The position numbers and the translations under genes are program-made. A DNA stretch of 8,231 bases from Firmicutes bacterium UBA3920 (lineage in GTDB: Bacteria > Bacillota > Clostridia > Caldicoprobacterales > Xylanivirgaceae), in contig DGES01000091.1 of the NCBI GenBank assembly GCA_002386065.1, positions 9,251-17,481 of the forward strand. The letters are read 5' to 3'. A model generated the notes under the pieces. It worked only from the letters and a program-made list of their open reading frames with translations. It was not told the origin of the DNA and did no database searches. This document shows, one piece after another, positions 6,298-8,231 of the stretch (within the stretch, counting starts at the first letter, position 1; each line of letters opens with the position of its first letter).

Positions 6298-7272
6298 ATG
6301 AAAAGAAAATCTTTTTTTCCTATTATAATAATAGTTATAATAGTAATGAGTTTTTTTCTATTTATAAAGGGAGATAATAGCTATCTTGGTAATGGAGTGC
6401 CATATCTTGTTGCAGATGGAAACAAGGTTTATTTTACTGTAATTAATGATGAAGGAAAGTATGAGAAAAAGTTAGGGAAAAATACAGAATACTTTTGGAT
6501 TACATCTAGGGTAGGGGAAGAAGAAACAATATCTGTTGACAACTACAATAATATATACCTTCTTAAAGATGATGGAATAAAGAGTTATTCAGATATTGAA
6601 GATAACATTATTTATGTTACAAAAGTTAGGGAGACCTATCTTATAATATGTCAAGACGAAAAAAATGCCTACCTTAAAATGTATTCAGAAGAGTTTAAGA
6701 ATAAGATAGCTGAGGAAAGTGTTATAGGTACTTTTGACAACTATTACATTGAAGATGAGAAATTCTACTATTCTGTTCATAGCTTTGAAAATAATTTTAC
6801 CTCTATATATTGTTATGACACAGAAACAGCTACTAATACAGAAATATATTCATACGATTCTCCTGAGCAGGTTTTTCCATTTGTACTAGATGATACAATC
6901 TATATAATCAAAAACAAAAAGATTAATTTTGGGGCAAATGAAGATATTAATAAAATTTTTAAATTAAATAATGCTGGTTTAGAGGAAGAAGTCATGACTA
7001 TAGGTGAAGAATTGGTTTATATAGTTAACATTGCTGGGACAATATACGGAATTGAAGGTATTACTAATTCTTCAATTGTTAAGTATGATTTATTTAATAA
7101 AAAGGTAGAAAAACTTTTTGACCTGTCAAATGAAAATGCAAGGGCTATATACCAATTAAATAATGAAACATACCTTATAACAGATTTAAATATTTATATA
7201 ATCGAGAACAACAAATTAATAAAAAAGCAAGAAGTTGCAGGACATGAATTAGTAAATGAATTTATATATTAA
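6298..7272 (+). CDS. Membrane-anchored extracytoplasmic protein, possibly beta-propeller-like
   Basis: I do not recognise a named family. The 324-residue product starts MKRKSFFPIIIIVIIVMSFF: a positive N-terminus and one hydrophobic helix (about 7-23), with no lipobox cysteine, so it is probably an uncleaved anchor with the rest outside. The remainder is acidic and rich in Tyr, Asn and Ile, with recurring short strands of the kind NKVYFTV, NNIYLLKDD, EKFYYSVHS, DDTIYIIKN, GTIYGIEG and NIYIIENN, spaced 30-60 residues apart. Such spacing suggests a repeated beta-sheet fold such as a propeller; this is inference. AGAGGA lies about 6 nt before ATG 6298, and only 20 bp separate it from the permease stop, so it is the third gene of the operon. 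Its likely role is an external partner or ligand-binding component of the transporter. A palindromic repeat follows immediately after the stop. Confidence 0.85.
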   Translation: MKRKSFFPIIIIVIIVMSFFLFIKGDNSYLGNGVPYLVADGNKVYFTVINDEGKYEKKLGKNTEYFWITSRVGEEETISVDNYNNIYLLKDDGIKSYSDIEDNIIYVTKVRETYLIICQDEKNAYLKMYSEEFKNKIAEESVIGTFDNYYIEDEKFYYSVHSFENNFTSIYCYDTETATNTEIYSYDSPEQVFPFVLDDTIYIIKNKKINFGANEDINKIFKLNNAGLEEEVMTIGEELVYIVNIAGTIYGIEGITNSSIVKYDLFNKKVEKLFDLSNENARAIYQLNNETYLITDLNIYIIENNKLIKKQEVAGHELVNEFIY

Positions 7273-7273
7273 T

Positions 7274-7284
7274 GTGCCAGGCAC
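7274..7284. repeat. GTGCCAGGCAC palindrome, copy 1
   Basis: A perfect 11-bp palindrome with 5-bp arms around a central A starts one base after the stop of the preceding gene and is followed by TTTT. The same 11-mer recurs inside the larger palindrome at 7475-7493. Such motifs are common extragenic repeats in some bacterial genomes and are sometimes linked to REP-associated (Y1-type) transposases, but none is present here. Confidence 0.75.
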
Positions 7285-7325
7285 TTTTAAATACAAATTA
7301 CTTGATGAATTTCTAGACAATCACA

Positions 7326-7379
7326 AAACCCTCCCATAAACCATATACTAATAAGAATAATATATATTCTGGAGGGTTT
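7326..7379 (+). promoter_or_regulatory. Inverted repeat that would mask a ribosome binding site
   Basis: AAACCCTCC (7326-7334) is the exact complement of GGAGGGTTT (7371-7379), and the second arm contains the ribosome site of the lipoprotein stub that starts at 7381. The 36-nt AT-rich loop shows no further obvious structure. In RNA the 9-bp pairing would hide the GGAGG. It may be a fossil of translational control, or the paired ends of a small inserted element. Confidence 0.5.
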
Positions 7380-7380
7380 C

Positions 7381-7458
7381 ATGAAAAGAAAGCTTATATC
7401 TATCATAACAGTAATTGCTATGATGATATTAACAACAGGATGTAAAGGAAATGTTTGA
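7381..7458 (+). pseudogene. Lipoprotein signal-peptide stub
   Basis: ATG 7381, with GGAGGG 4 nt upstream, encodes 25 residues and then TGA. They form a complete lipoprotein signal peptide: basic MKRK, a hydrophobic stretch IITVIAMMIL, and the lipobox LTTGC with Cys at residue 21, then only KGNV before the stop. Real lipoproteins continue for much longer, and the palindromic repeat begins 3 bases after the stop, so the mature domain was most likely lost there. A genuine 25-residue lipopeptide cannot be excluded. Nothing in the sequence reveals the lost function. Confidence 0.6.
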
Positions 7459-7460
7459 AA

Positions 7461-7493
7461 TTTGGTGCCTAAGATTTGGTGCCAGGCACCAAA
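7461..7493. repeat. Compound palindrome: TTTGGTGCC direct copy plus 19-bp palindrome
   Basis: TTTGGTGCC occurs at 7461-7469 and again at 7475-7483. The second copy is the left arm of a perfect palindrome with GGCACCAAA (7485-7493) around a central A. It contains the same GTGCCAGGCAC core as the repeat at 7274, so two copies bracket the lipoprotein stub. Confidence 0.75.
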
Positions 7494-7511
7494 AAAGAAG
7501 AAATAAAAAAG

Positions 7512-7563
7512 AAGGATAATAGTTAGCCAGTGTAAAAGCCGGCAATTATTATCCTTGATTTTT
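7512..7563. terminator. Bidirectional rho-independent terminator
   Basis: 7512-7528 pairs with 7541-7556: AAGGATAATA against TATTATCCTT is perfect, extended by GCC/GGC with a small bulge. The loop is 7529-7540. On the plus strand GATTTTT follows. On the minus strand the stem is followed by a stronger tract, TTCTTTTTTATTTC. It can end transcription from the ABC operon and from the minus-strand stub to its right. Confidence 0.8.
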
Positions 7564-7598
7564 GCAGCACTCATAAGTTCTTCTAGTTTATTATTCAT
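7557..7598 (-). pseudogene. Start-codon stub of a deleted minus-strand gene
   Basis: On the minus strand AAGGG (7607-7611) lies 8 nt before ATG 7598, which opens MNNKLEELMSAAKI and then runs straight into the terminator stem beginning at 7556. An amphipathic opening of the type MxNKLEELMxAAK, followed by a Lys-rich stretch and one membrane helix, is something I associate with small clostridial membrane proteins, but the family cannot be confirmed from 14 residues. The frame continues open to 7287 through the terminator and the repeat, which argues that the rest is not genuine coding. The simplest reading is a deletion joining the gene start to its own terminator. Confidence 0.35.
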
Positions 7599-7621
7599 AT
7601 TATCATCCCTTCCCACGGTAA

Positions 7622-7798
7622 ATTCATGAAGCAAATAAATGGAAACTAGGAAAGAGTCGCCCCAGCATAGCAGGAAAACATATTGCTTGCGAATGTATTA
7701 CAATAAATACCAAAAGGATTATCAAGCTAAGCGTCGAATATTACCCATATGAAACTGCAGATTTAGGCGAGTTGCAGGAAAAATGGGGGAATAAATAA
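7622..7798 (+). pseudogene. Unrecognised reading-frame fragment before the ISAs1 transposase
   Basis: The frame is open for 58 codons between TAA at 7619-7621 and TAA at 7796-7798 but has no ATG or GTG; the only TTG is near its end. The product includes WKLGKSRPSIAGKHI, a segment around TKRIIKLSVEYYPYE, and the ending LGELQEKWGNK. The composition is protein-like and codons are less AT-biased than in the ABC operon. I do not recognise it. It looks like the C-terminal end of a truncated gene, or part of the DNA carried by the ISAs1-type element whose transposase starts 6 bp later. Confidence 0.35.
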
Positions 7799-7804
7799 TA
7801 GGTA

Positions 7805-8231
7805 ATGATCAGTACAAAGGACGTTTTTTTGAGATATTTGATGAGCTGGATGATATCAGACAACAAGGGAAGGTAGAGCATAAGCTGATAGATGTACTTT
7901 TCGTTATTATATCGGCCTGTTTTTCAGGTATAGATACACCGGGGGATATGAATTTATGGGCATCTATGGAACAGAATGAAAAATGGATAAAAAAACATAT
8001 TTCACTAGAGAATGGTATTCCCTCAACATCGACAATTTACAGGGTATTAAGTGCAATGAAGCCTAGCCAAGTTGAAAGATGTTTTACTAACTGGATGCAG
8101 GATCTTACAGTATATTGTGAGAGTGGTGGCGATGTAGTAGCTATAGATGGCAAAACCATGTGCGGATCTAGGAATGGGGAAAGTATAACCCATATCATCA
8201 GTGCATGGTGTAGTGCAAATAATCTCGTAAT
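7805..8231 (+). CDS. ISAs1-family (H-repeat-type) transposase, N-terminal part, possibly frameshifted
   Basis: The frame open to the right edge encodes FFEIFDELDDIRQQGKVEHK, then LIDVLFVIISACFSGIDTPGD, later NGIPSTSTIYRVLSAMKP, and VVAIDGKTMCGSRN, whose Asp (codon 8146-8148) is the expected first catalytic residue of ISAs1 DDE transposases. About 140 residues are visible; the family is roughly 350-400, so over half lies outside. This frame has no usual start codon near its beginning (stop at 7792-7794). ATG 7805 is in another frame and gives MISTKDVFL. Adding one T to the T7 run at 7824-7830 would join the two as MISTKDVFFEIFDEL, a natural N-terminus. Either the run has lost a base, or a slip at T_TTT_TTG makes the protein. 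Ribosome binding for ATG 7805 is weak. Element ends were not identified. Confidence 0.88.

Noticed and set aside
7287..7634. A 115-residue minus-strand open frame as an intact membrane protein
   Set aside because: It passes through the bidirectional terminator, the palindromic repeat and the lipoprotein stub; only its ATG at 7598 and the next 14 codons look like a real gene start.
1..8231. CRISPR array, tRNA, rRNA or large riboswitch
   Set aside because: No regularly spaced repeats and no cloverleaf or rRNA-like segments were seen; the trpB leader is too short for a T-box.

Overview
The window reads as chromosomal DNA from a low-GC Firmicute, most likely a clostridial or Tissierellia-type anaerobe. 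The basis is the strong A+T bias, heavy use of AGA/ATA/TTA codons, purine-rich GGAGG-type ribosome binding sites, several TTG starts, and the families present. No species can be named from sequence reading alone.

Layout. (1) 1-1139, minus strand: a PsiE-family membrane protein followed by trpB (tryptophan synthase beta chain, N-terminal 222 codons, running off the left edge). trpB has its own sigma-A-like promoter, whose -35 box overlaps the psiE stop codon. (2) 1140-1551: non-coding and AT-rich, with two adjacent hairpins, the second closing a loop of T/G runs. (3) 1552-about 4200: an insertion-sequence graveyard. It holds a doubly truncated IS1182-like transposase (minus), a 5'-truncated IS21 istA tail joined to a decayed istB (plus), and an IS30-family element (minus) whose transposase is broken by what looks like a 5-bp tandem duplication. 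(4) about 4203-7272, plus strand: the C-terminal stub of an alpha/alpha-toroid-like protein cut off at the IS30 end, then a tight three-gene unit encoding a MacB/LolD-type ABC ATPase, an FtsX/MacB-type permease, and a membrane-anchored extracytoplasmic protein of unknown function. (5) 7273-7800: a second scar region with GTGCCAGGCAC palindromes, a lipoprotein signal-peptide stub, a bidirectional terminator, a minus-strand start-codon stub and an unrecognised reading-frame fragment. (6) 7805-8231: the N-terminal part of an ISAs1-family transposase running off the right edge, with a possible frameshift at a T7 run.

How it fits together. Only trpB, the PsiE homologue and the three-gene ABC unit look intact. 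The ABC unit probably exports, or confers resistance to, a lipophilic or peptide compound across the membrane. Its third gene would supply an extracytoplasmic partner, and the toroid-like protein ahead of it was probably once part of the same operon. Both sides of this unit are bounded by mobile-element debris, so it looks like a locus that has lost its upstream genes by IS-linked deletion and may now depend on a promoter at the IS30 edge. No CRISPR array, tRNA or rRNA was seen.
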